Origin: Anaerolineaceae bacterium UBA2260
GTDB lineage: Bacteria; Chloroflexota; Anaerolineae; Anaerolineales; Anaerolineaceae
Assembly (NCBI GenBank): GCA_002347485.1
Contig: DDXM01000002.1
Location: 1 to 14,345, forward strand
Direction of reading: 5' to 3'
DNA: 14,345 nt
The notes beneath the pieces were generated by a model. It ran no database searches. It saw only the letters and a program-made list of their open reading frames with translations, and was not told the origin of the DNA. The translations under genes and the position numbers were made by a program. How positions within the stretch are numbered: position 1 is the first letter of the stretch; each line of letters starts with the position of its first letter. Below are positions 7,118 to 13,601 of the stretch, one piece after another.

Positions 7118-7753
7118 ATGCTGACATTCGAACAGACCAGGGAATGGTACAAAGACACGGACGCGGTGCACGATTTCTCACACATCGAGCGCGTCTACCA
7201 CATGGCGGAGCGCCTCGCCCACGCCGAAGGCGCAGACCTTGAGATCGTGCGCGCCGCGGCGCTGCTGCACGATGCTGACGGCACCACCCCGGGCAGCGAT
7301 GTGCGACTGGAACACCATCTTCGCTCCGCTGAGTTCGCAGGGGTAATCCTGCAAGCTGAAGGGTGGCCGGAGGAACGAATTAAGGCCGTGCAGCACTGCA
7401 TCCGCGCCCACCGCTACCGTGACGACCGCGAACCGCCCGTGACCATAGAAGCGAAGGTGCTCTTCGACGCCGACAAACTGGATGTGCTGGGGGCGATCGG
7501 CGCGGTGCGCGCCACGGTCTACGCAGCCCTGGCCGGCACACCGTTTTATTGTGAACCCTCGGCGCAATTCCTAGCCACGGGCAAAGAGGAACCCGGCGAG
7601 CTGCACAGCGCTTATCACGAGCACATCTTTAAGCTGCGCAACGTCGAAAAACGCATGTACACACAGACCGCCAAAGCCCTCGCCCGCGAGCGCTGCCGCT
7701 ACCTGGATGATTTCTTTTTACAGCTCATCGCTGAGATCAAAGGAGAGCGCTGA
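7118..7753 (+). CDS. HD-domain phosphohydrolase (YpgQ/YedJ-like)
   Basis: A 211-residue metal-dependent HD phosphohydrolase. The pattern H-D-F-S-H22-I-E-R-V near the start, LLHDAD with H51-D52, H98 in CIRAHRY and DADKLDVLGAIG (D119) is that of the YpgQ/YedJ group, some members of which hydrolyse nucleoside triphosphates to the monophosphate and pyrophosphate. It would act in the cytoplasm; there is no signal peptide or regulatory domain. AAGGA (7107-7111) lies 6 nt from the ATG. Its TGA overlaps the next ATG by one base (TGATG), so it is coupled to the IMPase-family gene, which suggests joint action on phosphorylated small molecules, though the substrate is not known. Function beyond the family level is inference. 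Confidence 0.85.
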   Translation: MLTFEQTREWYKDTDAVHDFSHIERVYHMAERLAHAEGADLEIVRAAALLHDADGTTPGSDVRLEHHLRSAEFAGVILQAEGWPEERIKAVQHCIRAHRYRDDREPPVTIEAKVLFDADKLDVLGAIGAVRATVYAALAGTPFYCEPSAQFLATGKEEPGELHSAYHEHIFKLRNVEKRMYTQTAKALARERCRYLDDFFLQLIAEIKGER

Positions 7754-8541
7754 TGTCCAACCCCGTCCAACCCACGCTTGACCAGGTCATCTTATGGGCA
7801 AGGCACGCCGGCGCGATTGCGCGCGAGGGTTTCCTGAAAGACCACGATATCGCCTACAAAGGGCGCACCGACCTGGTCACCGATGTGGATTTCGCGTGCG
7901 AAAAATACCTAGTGGACGCGATCCACTCGTCCTTCCCTTCTCACTCCATCCTGACCGAGGAGGCGGGCGCGGTCAACGGAGTGCACAACAACCGCTGGTA
8001 CATCGACCCGCTCGACGGCACGGTCAACTACTCGCGCCGTATCCCATTCTACGCGGTCAGCCTCGCGTATGAAACCGCGGAGGGGTTGCTGCTGGGCGTG
8101 GTGTACGACTCGACGCATGATGAGTGTTTCACCGCTGAGCGTGGCAGGGGCGCGTGGTTGAATGGCGAGCCACTGCGGGTGAACACGGTCAGCGATATCG
8201 AGAGAACGCTGCACACCACCGCTTTCGCGCGTCAGGATACAGGAAAATTCGAGCGCAACCTGCGCAATTTCGCCCACCTGTCGCGCTACTCGTTGGGCGT
8301 GCGCCGCATGGGCTGCGCCGCGCTGGAGTTGTGTTACGTGGCTTGCGGGCGCGTCGACGCCTATTGGGAGCAGGGCATCAACGCCTGGGACATCGCGGCG
8401 GCAGCTCTGATTGTGGAGGAGGCAGGCGGCGTGGTGACCACCCCGGAGGGCGATTCCGATTACTTCAAGCCTCCCCACGCTGTTTTGGCCGCCGCACCGG
8501 GAGTCCATGGTCATTTAGTGGAATTGTTCAAGTCGCTTTAA
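7753..8541 (+). CDS. Inositol-monophosphatase-family phosphatase
   Basis: A 262-residue Mg-dependent, Li-sensitive-type phosphatase of the IMPase/SuhB/CysQ superfamily. All metal-site motifs are there: TDVDFACEKYL, the Glu pair in LTEEAG (E69/E70), YIDPLDGTVNY (D85, D88, G89, T90) and INAWDIAAAALIVEEAGG (W212, D213). The size fits inositol-1-phosphatase, but related enzymes hydrolyse histidinol phosphate, fructose-1,6-bisphosphate, PAP or NADP, and these cannot be told apart here. It starts at the TGATG overlap with the HD gene, with AAAGGAG just upstream (from 7740). It ends the plus-strand run that begins with the MFS genes and faces the decayed surface-protein gene. The neighbouring hutI makes histidinol-phosphate activity tempting, but hutI is catabolic and the link is weak. 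Confidence 0.9.
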   Translation: MSNPVQPTLDQVILWARHAGAIAREGFLKDHDIAYKGRTDLVTDVDFACEKYLVDAIHSSFPSHSILTEEAGAVNGVHNNRWYIDPLDGTVNYSRRIPFYAVSLAYETAEGLLLGVVYDSTHDECFTAERGRGAWLNGEPLRVNTVSDIERTLHTTAFARQDTGKFERNLRNFAHLSRYSLGVRRMGCAALELCYVACGRVDAYWEQGINAWDIAAAALIVEEAGGVVTTPEGDSDYFKPPHAVLAAAPGVHGHLVELFKSL

Positions 8542-8563
8542 AGATCAACTTGTCATTAAAGTT

Positions 8564-8589
8564 GACCGCCGTTGAGGACAACGGCGGTC
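8564..8589. terminator. Perfect 11-bp hairpin between convergent genes
   Basis: GACCGCCGTTG (8564-8574) pairs perfectly with CAACGGCGGTC (8579-8589) across a 4-nt loop, 22 nt after the IMPase stop and 31 nt past the end of the opposing surface gene. Neither side has a clean T-tract, so it is terminator-like rather than a textbook intrinsic terminator. Its position suggests a shared, bidirectional role. Confidence 0.55.
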
Positions 8590-8620
8590 GGTCGTTCACT
8601 ATGGTGTTAGATCCCGGGTA

Positions 8621-9993
8621 TTAAGGAATCTCAAAGTTAGTAATGATCGCGGGTGCTCCCTTCGGCCTGGTGACCTTAAAGGTTGTGAGGTAGTCGGGGA
8701 ACTTGACCGTGTAGGTCAATCCATTCTTGATCGTATTGTAACGCAGCCTGTAATACCCGTTCTCATCGGTGTACACCGTTCCCAGCACCACCCCGTATGG
8801 ATCTTTGATCTTCACTTTGACTCCCGCGATCGGGTCGCCCGTGTTTAGCGAGGTTACCCAACCCTGGAAGCCGTTCACCTTTTTCACCGCATTGTAACTT
8901 TCAGGGTCGGTGCCGACTATATCAGACCCCACCGTCCGCTCGAAGTGATACGGCTGCAGACCCAGGATGGTCAAACCTGATGCGCTATTCGTCATGTTGT
9001 AATAAAGCAGTCCGTTGACGGGATTGAGGGTTTGAGTTCCTTTCATCCAACCGCCAGTTTTTTTCAACCCGTAATCCAGGTGGATGGTGACGTACACCAC
9101 GCCGGTGTCAGGTACCACACCGCTGACGGTAACAGTCGTTGATGAACTCATCGTCTTTGTAGCATAGTCCTCCGGTGTGATGATCTGGTTGCCGGCGGGC
9201 GAGGTGGGGCTCATTGCTTGCGTTGTGATGTTGAACCCGGGCACGCTCGGCCACGGCGCATAACAGCCACTGCTTGTCATGCCGCTGCCGTCGTGCACCT
9301 GGATCGGGTTGCCCGCGCCTTCCTGGGTGATGAACGGGTATGGCATCTCGATGGTCATGGTGATGGATTCACCCGGCTCGCCGAAGTAGAAAGCGTTGTA
9401 GTAGAACTGACCGGGGTTGCTTGACTGCAGCCGGTAAGTGTCTACGGTCTCGTTGTGATACAGCAGCCTGAACTGGTTGTTGGGCAGCGGGCAGTAGGAG
9501 GTATCCGTCAGCTGGTTATCAGGAATCTGGTGGATGGTGTTTGTGACCGTAACCTAGACCGTAACATTCTTCTCTGCTATCCTCACGGGTTGTATCGGAC
9601 AGATGGATTGAACATCGAAAGACCATCCTTCTGGCGGTACCGATAGAACAGGTTCACTCACCGTGCAGCTCGTCCCGGTCGGAATAACGCTGATCGTCGC
9701 GTTCCCTCCCGCTGCCAGGTTGACTGTTCCATCGTGCGCAGTCCCGTAACGCAGTCATAATGGATTGCAAACGTCCCGGTAAACCCGGAGGTCAGTGGAT
9801 CGAATGATTTGATGATCTTCAGGTTGCCCAGATCCCGTGTGATCGAGTTCTCTACAGTGATCTCGAACGTACCGCCCTTGGTATCGATCGTCACGCTCAC
9901 CGGTGTGCAAGTGATCGTGCCCCATGTGTAGCCTGGGATCGGGGTTGGTGCTACTTCTGTGACCGTGCACACATTCCCCGGTTGGCTCATCAT
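8621..9993 (-). pseudogene. Decayed and truncated surface protein (DUF5979-like plus carboxypeptidase-regulatory-like domains)
   Basis: Three consecutive segments read as one broken gene. 5' segment (9993 to ~9750): second half of a DUF5979-like domain (VCTVTEVAPTPIPGY, ITVENSITRD), then the next domain's start (LGNLKIIKSFDPLTSGF...FAIHYDC). A one-base loss near 9741-9752 shifts the frame. The continuation reads DGTVNLAAGGNATISV, GTSCTVSEPVL, GWSFDVQSICPIQP and KNVTV, up to an in-frame TAG (9554-9556). After the TAG it goes on as VTVTNTIHQIPDN, through YYNAFYFGEPGES, to the stop at 8621-8623. The last ~75 residues (GFQGWVTSLNTGDPIAGVKVKI, TDENGYYRLRY) are carboxypeptidase-regulatory-like. The first ATG begins mid-domain without signal peptide, so the true N terminus is missing; no sortase motif ends it. 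AGAGGGAG (9997-10004) precedes ATGATG. Sequencing error could mimic the lesions. Confidence 0.75.
9545..9565. repeat. 9-bp direct repeat flanking the in-frame stop of the surface gene
   Basis: GACCGTAAC occurs at 9545-9553 and 9557-9565, separated by CTA, which is the TAG stop read on the minus strand. The 12-nt period equals four codons, so slippage would keep frame; alternatively a CAG to TAG change made the stop. Confidence 0.6.
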
Positions 9994-10054
9994 ATTCTCC
10001 CTCTGCGGACCTGAAATCAGCTCTAGGGTAACATTTATTTTGAGTCAACATTTT

Positions 10055-10083
10055 CTTATAAAGTAAGATTAATTTTGAGTCAA
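10055..10083 (-). promoter_or_regulatory. Sigma-70-type promoter within the tandem repeat
   Basis: On the minus strand TTGACT (10078-10083), a 17-nt spacer and TATAAG (10055-10060) match five of six bases in each hexamer. It points at the surface-protein remnant; transcription would start near 10048, about 55 nt before its first ATG. Confidence 0.6.
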
Positions 10084-10089
10084 CGTTTT

Positions 10090-10118
10090 CTTGTAAAGTA
10101 AGATTAATTGTGAGTCAA
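10090..10118 (-). promoter_or_regulatory. Upstream copy of the tandem promoter
   Basis: TTGACT (10113-10118), a 17-nt spacer and TACAAG (10090-10095) on the minus strand, exactly 35 bp upstream of the stronger copy. A third TTGACT at 10043-10048 faces TAGAGC (10020-10025), a poor -10. Confidence 0.5.
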
Positions 10119-10145
10119 TGTGTGCGTGTCCAAAATAAAGACCTC

Positions 10146-10183
10146 ATACTGTATAATGCTGGTACTGTCGATCTATGACAGTA
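10146..10183. promoter_or_regulatory. Cluster of TACTGT half-sites upstream of pepF, candidate operator
   Basis: An inverted repeat TACTGTC (10163-10169) / GACAGTA (10177-10183) with a 7-nt centre lies 40 nt before the pepF ATG. A third half-site TACTGT at 10147-10152 forms the small palindrome ATACTGTAT (10146-10154). Plus-strand -10-like hexamers TATAAT (10152-10157) and TATAAA (10182-10187) overlap the half-sites, so a bound protein would compete with RNA polymerase. Neither -10 has a good -35. The regulator is unknown. Confidence 0.5.
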
Positions 10184-10223
10184 TAAATATTTTCTTCTAC
10201 CCTTTTATTTAGAGAGGAATGGA

Positions 10224-11999
10224 ATGGCCGAACACACCACCTACACCCAAAAAGCCTGGAGCCTTACCGATCTCTTCACGGCCGCCGACAGCCCGGAGCT
10301 GAAGAACGCCTTCAACGAACTCGAGACGCGGGCCGTCGCGCTCGAAGCCAAACGCCCCCTGCTCACCGACACAATCAGCCAGACGGAATTGCTGGAACTC
10401 CTTGGCGAACTGGAAACCCTCTATCGCATCGGACGCCGCGCGGCCAACTTCGCCGAGCTGCTGTTCTCGTCCGACACGCAGAACCAGGCAGCGCTCGGGT
10501 TGATGGCGCAGACTGAGCAGCTGCTCTCCGAGATCCAGAACCGCACACTGTTCTTCAGTCTGTGGTGGAAGGACCTCGCCGACGAGATCGCCGCCCCGCT
10601 GATGGCAGGCGCCGGCGATTACCGCTACTGGCTCGAGGAAATGCGTCACTTCAAGCCGCACACCCTCAGCGAGCCGGAAGAGAAGATCATCAACACCAAG
10701 AATGTCACCGGCGTCAGCGCACTCAACACGCTCTACGATTCATTCACCAACCGCTACGTGTTCAGGGTGGAGGTGGACGGTGTGGTGAAGGAGCTGACCC
10801 GCGGCGAACTGATGAGCCTGGTGCGCAGCGATAACCCCGACCTGCGCGCGCGCGCCTACCAGGAGCTGTACAAGGTGTACGGCGACGACGCGGCCATCCT
10901 CGGGCAGATGTACCAGACCATCGTGCGCGACTGGCGCAACGAAGAGGTGACCCTGCGCCACCACAAGACGCCCATCTCGGCACGCAACCTCGCCAACGAC
11001 CTGCCCGACGAGGTGATCGACCTACTGCTGGAGACCTGCCGGGCGAACACCTCCGTGTTCGAGCGCTTTTTCAAGCTCAAGGCGCGTCTGCTGGGCATGG
11101 AAAAACTGCGCCGCTACGACATCTACGCGCCGGTGGCGAAGGCTGACAAGGATTACGACTACTCCAAAGCCGCCGCCAAGGTGCTGCAGTCCTTCTCTCA
11201 GTTCGACGAGCGCTTTGCCCGCCTGGCGGAGCGCGTGTTCGCCGAGGACCACCTCGACGCAGAGGTGCGCAAGGGAAAGCGCGGTGGGGCCTTCTGCGCC
11301 ACCGCCACCCCCGACCTGACCCCCTGGGTGCTGCTCAACTACCAGGGCAAGACCGACGACGTGGCGACCATGGCGCACGAGCTGGGGCACGCCATCCACT
11401 CGATGCTCGCCGAGCACCACTCGCTGTTCACCCAGCACGCCAGCCTGCCGCTGGCTGAGACCGCCTCGACCTTCGGCGAGATGCTGCTGGTGGACCAGCT
11501 GCTCTCGGAGGAACCGGATGAAACCGTGCGCCGCGACCTGCTCTTCAAGCAGGTGGACGACGCCTACGCCACCATCCAGCGCCAGGCGTTCTTTGCCATG
11601 TTCGAGAAGCAGGCGCACCAAATGGTGATCGACGGCGCGTCGGTCGACGAGATCTCCGCGGCCTACATGGAGAACCTCAAGACCCAGTTCGGCGACGCGG
11701 TGGAGGTGGCGGAAGAGTTCAAGTACGAGTGGGTGTCCATCCCCCACATCTACCAGGTGCCCTTCTACGTGTACGCCTACGCCTTCGGCCAGCTGCTGGT
11801 GCTCTCGCTCTACAAGCAGTTCAAGGCTGAGGGCGATTCCTTCAAGCCGCGTTATATCCAGCTGCTCGCCGCGGGCGGGTCAGAAGCGCCGATGAAGATC
11901 CTTGACGACGCCGGCGTGGATGTGCGCAAACCCGAATTCTGGCAGGGCGGCTTCGACGTGCTCAGCGCGATGGTGGACAACCTCGAGCAGATGTCTTAA
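10224..11999 (+). CDS. pepF: Oligoendopeptidase F family zinc peptidase (M3B)
   Basis: A 591-residue cytoplasmic zinc oligopeptidase of family M3B, which cleaves short internal peptide bonds of oligopeptides during intracellular peptide turnover. The N-terminal helical lobe carries the PepF pattern (W-S-L-T-D-L-F near the start, EEMRHFKPHTLSEPEEKII at 138-156). The active site is MAHELGHAIHSM (H385-E386-L-G-H389) with the third zinc ligand in ETASTFGE (E412), and the substrate-binding tail has the PFYVYAYAFGQLL stretch. Length is typical. AGAGAGG (10211-10217) lies 6 nt from the ATG at 10224; a nearer ATG at 10219 is in another frame. It stands alone between a TACTGT-half-site region and a strong terminator, so it is probably monocistronic. 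Codon use is GC-rich like its neighbours, with no sign of transfer. Confidence 0.95.
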   Translation: MAEHTTYTQKAWSLTDLFTAADSPELKNAFNELETRAVALEAKRPLLTDTISQTELLELLGELETLYRIGRRAANFAELLFSSDTQNQAALGLMAQTEQLLSEIQNRTLFFSLWWKDLADEIAAPLMAGAGDYRYWLEEMRHFKPHTLSEPEEKIINTKNVTGVSALNTLYDSFTNRYVFRVEVDGVVKELTRGELMSLVRSDNPDLRARAYQELYKVYGDDAAILGQMYQTIVRDWRNEEVTLRHHKTPISARNLANDLPDEVIDLLLETCRANTSVFERFFKLKARLLGMEKLRRYDIYAPVAKADKDYDYSKAAAKVLQSFSQFDERFARLAERVFAEDHLDAEVRKGKRGGAFCATATPDLTPWVLLNYQGKTDDVATMAHELGHAIHSMLAEHHSLFTQHASLPLAETASTFGEMLLVDQLLSEEPDETVRRDLLFKQVDDAYATIQRQAFFAMFEKQAHQMVIDGASVDEISAAYMENLKTQFGDAVEVAEEFKYEWVSIPHIYQVPFYVYAYAFGQLLVLSLYKQFKAEGDSFKPRYIQLLAAGGSEAPMKILDDAGVDVRKPEFWQGGFDVLSAMVDNLEQMS

Positions 12000-12021
12000 G
12001 CGTATCATCTCAAAGTTCATG

Positions 12022-12055
12022 GACCCGCTGCCATCCGCGCAGCGGGTCTTTTTTT
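12022..12055 (+). terminator. Intrinsic terminator of pepF
   Basis: GACCCGCTG (12022-12030) pairs with CAGCGGGTC (12040-12048) across a 9-nt loop and is followed by seven Ts. It lies 22 nt after the pepF stop and separates it cleanly from the ArsR promoter. Confidence 0.93.
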
Positions 12056-12058
12056 CTC

Positions 12059-12086
12059 TTGACAAATCTACCGATACATGTAAAAT
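12059..12086 (+). promoter_or_regulatory. Sigma-70-type promoter of the arsR-DinB unit
   Basis: TTGACA (12059-12064), a 16-nt spacer and TAAAAT (12081-12086): a perfect -35 and a five-of-six -10. It starts directly after the pepF terminator and feeds the ArsR gene at 12123. Confidence 0.8.
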
Positions 12087-12089
12087 CAT

Positions 12090-12105
12090 TTCGATAAATA
12101 TCGAA
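12090..12105. promoter_or_regulatory. Palindromic ArsR-type operator
   Basis: TTCGATA-AA-TATCGAA has perfect 7-bp arms and overlaps the expected transcription start just after the -10 element. The AT-rich palindrome at this place is typical for autoregulated ArsR/SmtB repressors. AAGGAGG (12111-12117) then leads into the ATG with a 5-nt gap. Confidence 0.75.
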
Positions 12106-12122
12106 TCATTAAGGAGGTCATA

Positions 12123-12707
12123 ATGACCGACCAGGAACAAATCAATACATTGTTGAACTTTTTCAAAGCGCTGGCGGATGAGAACCGCCTGAAGATCGTG
12201 GGGCTGCTGGCGCAAAAACCCGCGTCGGTGGAGGGGCTGGCAGGTGCGCTGGGGCTGAGCGCCTCGACCACCTCGCACCACCTCGCCCGGTTGGCGAAGA
12301 GCGGGCTGGTCTCGGCGCGCGCGGACGGGCACTACTACATCTACTCGCTCAAAACCGACGCGCTGCGCGGGCTCTCGCAGCACCTGCTGCAGGCGGAGAA
12401 CCTGCCCGCGCTCTCGCAGGGAGCGACCAGCCCCAGCGGCGACCCTTTCGAAAGCAAGGTGATGAAAGCCTTCGTCGATAGTGAGGGGCGCATCACCGCG
12501 TTCCCGGCGCAGGAGAAGAAATTCCTCGTGCTGCTGCGCTACATGGCCAAAGCCTTTGAGCCGGGGCGGCGCTACCCCGAAAAAGAGGTCAACGAGATCC
12601 TTAAGCGCTACAATGAAGATACCGCATCGCTGCGCCGCGGTCTGGTGGAATACAAGTTGATGCAGCGCGAAGGCGGCGGCGGCGCGTATTGGCGCCCGTT
12701 GGAGTAA
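12123..12707 (+). CDS. ArsR-family regulator fused to a DUF2087 domain
   Basis: A 194-residue two-domain regulator. Residues ~8-90 form an ArsR/SmtB winged helix (FFKALADENRLKIVGLL, recognition helix LGLSASTTSHHLARLAKSGLV, wing ADGHYYIYSL). Residues ~118-192 match DUF2087 (DSEGRITAFPAQEKKFLVLLRY, YPEKEVNEILKRY, RGLVEYKLMQREGGGGAYW), a domain often joined to ArsR or DinB-associated proteins and thought to bind nucleic acid or ligand; its exact role is not known to me. The protein has no cysteine, so it cannot be a classic thiolate metal sensor. A strong promoter and a palindrome right at the start site suggest it represses itself and the DinB-like gene 29 nt downstream. The inducer is unknown. 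Confidence 0.92.
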   Translation: MTDQEQINTLLNFFKALADENRLKIVGLLAQKPASVEGLAGALGLSASTTSHHLARLAKSGLVSARADGHYYIYSLKTDALRGLSQHLLQAENLPALSQGATSPSGDPFESKVMKAFVDSEGRITAFPAQEKKFLVLLRYMAKAFEPGRRYPEKEVNEILKRYNEDTASLRRGLVEYKLMQREGGGGAYWRPLE

Positions 12708-12736
12708 ACCCTCACCTGCTGGCAGGAGATGATCAA

Positions 12737-13252
12737 ATGGGAAGCATGGACAGCACGTCTCTGTACGCCATGCACAATTATAACGTGTACGCCAACAACC
12801 TGGTGCTCGAGACCGCCGCGCACATGACGGCTGAGGAGCTGGCGCGCGAATCCAGCCCCAGCCACGGCTCGGTGATGAAGCTGCTGGAGCACATCTTTGA
12901 GTGCGAGTACTACTTCACGCTGGAGTGCATGAACATCACCCCCAACCAGGCGCAGGCAGACCGCTGTGCAGCGTCGCTGGCAGATCTGCGCGAGTGCTTC
13001 GCGCTGCTCAACGCTACGCGCGAGAATTACCTGTTGGAAGTGAACGAATACGAGCTGGAGGAGGAGATCGCCGTGGACCTGGGGCGCGGCGATGTGACCT
13101 TGCCGCGCTGGCAGTTCATGGCACAGTCGCTGCTGCACTCTGTGCATCACCGCGGCGAGCTTTCGATCGTGATGACAGGGCTGGGCCACCCCCTGCCCAC
13201 GTTCGACCCGATATTGATGTACATGCGCGACAGCGGGCAGGTGTTTGATTGA
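12737..13252 (+). CDS. DinB-like/YfiT-type putative metal-dependent thiol hydrolase or transferase
   Basis: A 171-residue four-helix-bundle protein of the DinB superfamily. Members bind a divalent metal through three histidines, and characterised ones use low-molecular-weight thiols (bacillithiol, mycothiol) in detoxification; most have no known substrate. Candidate ligands are H52 (LLEHIFECEYYF) and H134/H138 in SLLHSVHHRGELSI, the usual H-x3-H-R-G pattern. The frame is open further upstream, but AGGAG at 12724-12728 sits 8 nt before the ATG at 12737 and the protein then begins with the family helix (Y-A-M-H-N-Y-N-V-Y-A-N). It lies 29 nt after the ArsR-DUF2087 gene and is probably its main target. 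There is no visible terminator after it. Confidence 0.85.
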   Translation: MGSMDSTSLYAMHNYNVYANNLVLETAAHMTAEELARESSPSHGSVMKLLEHIFECEYYFTLECMNITPNQAQADRCAASLADLRECFALLNATRENYLLEVNEYELEEEIAVDLGRGDVTLPRWQFMAQSLLHSVHHRGELSIVMTGLGHPLPTFDPILMYMRDSGQVFD

Positions 13253-13509
13253 CGCCCGGGACAGAAGCCATGGCTTACAAACAAGAACCCACCACAGATA
13301 CACAGATGACTCGGCAAGAAACTGACCACGAATTGCGCGAAGACAATAACGAAAAAGATGGTTTCGATAACTGTTGAAACAAAAGGAAACAAATCAAATA
13401 CCAAGTAATAGGTGCTGATTAAAAAAGGAACGACCAGGCGATTCGTATTTATAAACGAATCGGGTTGTGTATGAGGTACGATGGCGAGCAGTAATGAACG
13501 AAGAAACAA
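13147..13509 (-). CDS. Doubtful 120-residue ORF with hydrophobic segments
   Basis: I do not recognise this frame and doubt it is a real gene. It starts with a TTG at 13507-13509, 6 nt after AAAGGA (13516-13521), and an extended -10 (TGTTATAAT) lies further upstream, so the expression signals are better than chance would suggest. The product would have hydrophobic stretches (LVVPFLISTYYLVFDLFPF, VIETIFFVIVFAQFVVSFL) compatible with two membrane segments. Against it: its last third overlaps the DinB gene by 106 nt in antisense, and its middle reads through sequence that looks like common intergenic repeat debris. It may instead be a decayed or non-coding transcript region. Confidence 0.22.
   Translation of the reverse strand: MFLRSLLLAIVPHTQPDSFINTNRLVVPFLISTYYLVFDLFPFVSTVIETIFFVIVFAQFVVSFLPSHLCICGGFLFVSHGFCPGRQSNTCPLSRMYINIGSNVGRGWPSPVITIESSPR
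13440..13461. repeat. Inverted repeat GATTCGT-N8-ACGAATC
   Basis: Perfect 7-bp arms around an AT-rich centre in the gap after the DinB gene. No T-tract follows on the plus strand, so it is not an obvious terminator. Confidence 0.6.
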
Positions 13510-13540
13510 ACGACATCCTTTGCGATAGGATATATGTTCT

Positions 13541-13549
13541 ATTATAACA
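13541..13549 (-). promoter_or_regulatory. Extended -10 promoter element (TGTTATAAT)
   Basis: On the minus strand TGT directly precedes a perfect TATAAT (13541-13546), the TGN extended -10 form, which can work without a good -35. A TTGACA at 13554-13559 is only 7 nt away and cannot be its -35. Downstream comes GAACATATATCC, which resembles at 10 of 12 positions a Gram-positive-type SOS box (GAAC-N4-GTTC). Confidence 0.45.
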
Positions 13550-13584
13550 TGGTTGTCAAGTGTTTTTGAGGAATTGGATAGGTT

Positions 13585-13601
13585 GGCTCAATAAGTGAGC
13601 C
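13585..13601. repeat. Inverted repeat GGCTCA-N5-TGAGCC
   Basis: A perfect 6-bp stem with a 5-nt loop, followed directly by TGCCCTACGGACGGCA. The combination looks like a remnant of a small interspersed palindromic element. Confidence 0.5.

Larger units (their letters stand above)
10041..10118. repeat. 35-bp tandem repeat, two full copies and a partial third
   Basis: Unit 1 is 10041-10075 and unit 2 is 10076-10110; both start TGAGTCAAC and differ at only a few bases. The partial third copy (TGAGTCAA) is 10111-10118. The copies are adjacent with no spacer. On the minus strand each unit boundary carries TTGACT followed 17 nt later by a -10-like hexamer, so the repeat duplicates a promoter. Confidence 0.85.

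Noticed and set aside
9755..10051. Alternative 98-codon minus-strand frame starting inside the tandem repeat
   Set aside because: It overlaps the DUF5979-like frame in another phase and shows no domain; it is not the missing N terminus of the surface protein.
10041..10118. The 35-bp repeat as a CRISPR array
   Set aside because: Copies are directly adjacent with no spacers, and no cas gene is present.
10163..10183. TACTGTC/GACAGTA as an E. coli-type LexA box
   Set aside because: It is one base too long between the CTGT and ACAG arms, and LexA of a studied Chloroflexota member (Dehalococcoides) is reported to use the Gram-positive GAAC-N4-GTTC type instead.
11022..11747. 241-codon minus-strand open frame inside pepF
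   Set aside because: Antisense shadow of the conserved catalytic domain; product is His/Val/Gly-rich without domains.
13554..13559. Minus-strand TTGACA as a -35 for the TATAAT at 13541-13546
   Set aside because: Spacing is 7 nt, far too short for a sigma-70 promoter; the extended -10 explains the site better.
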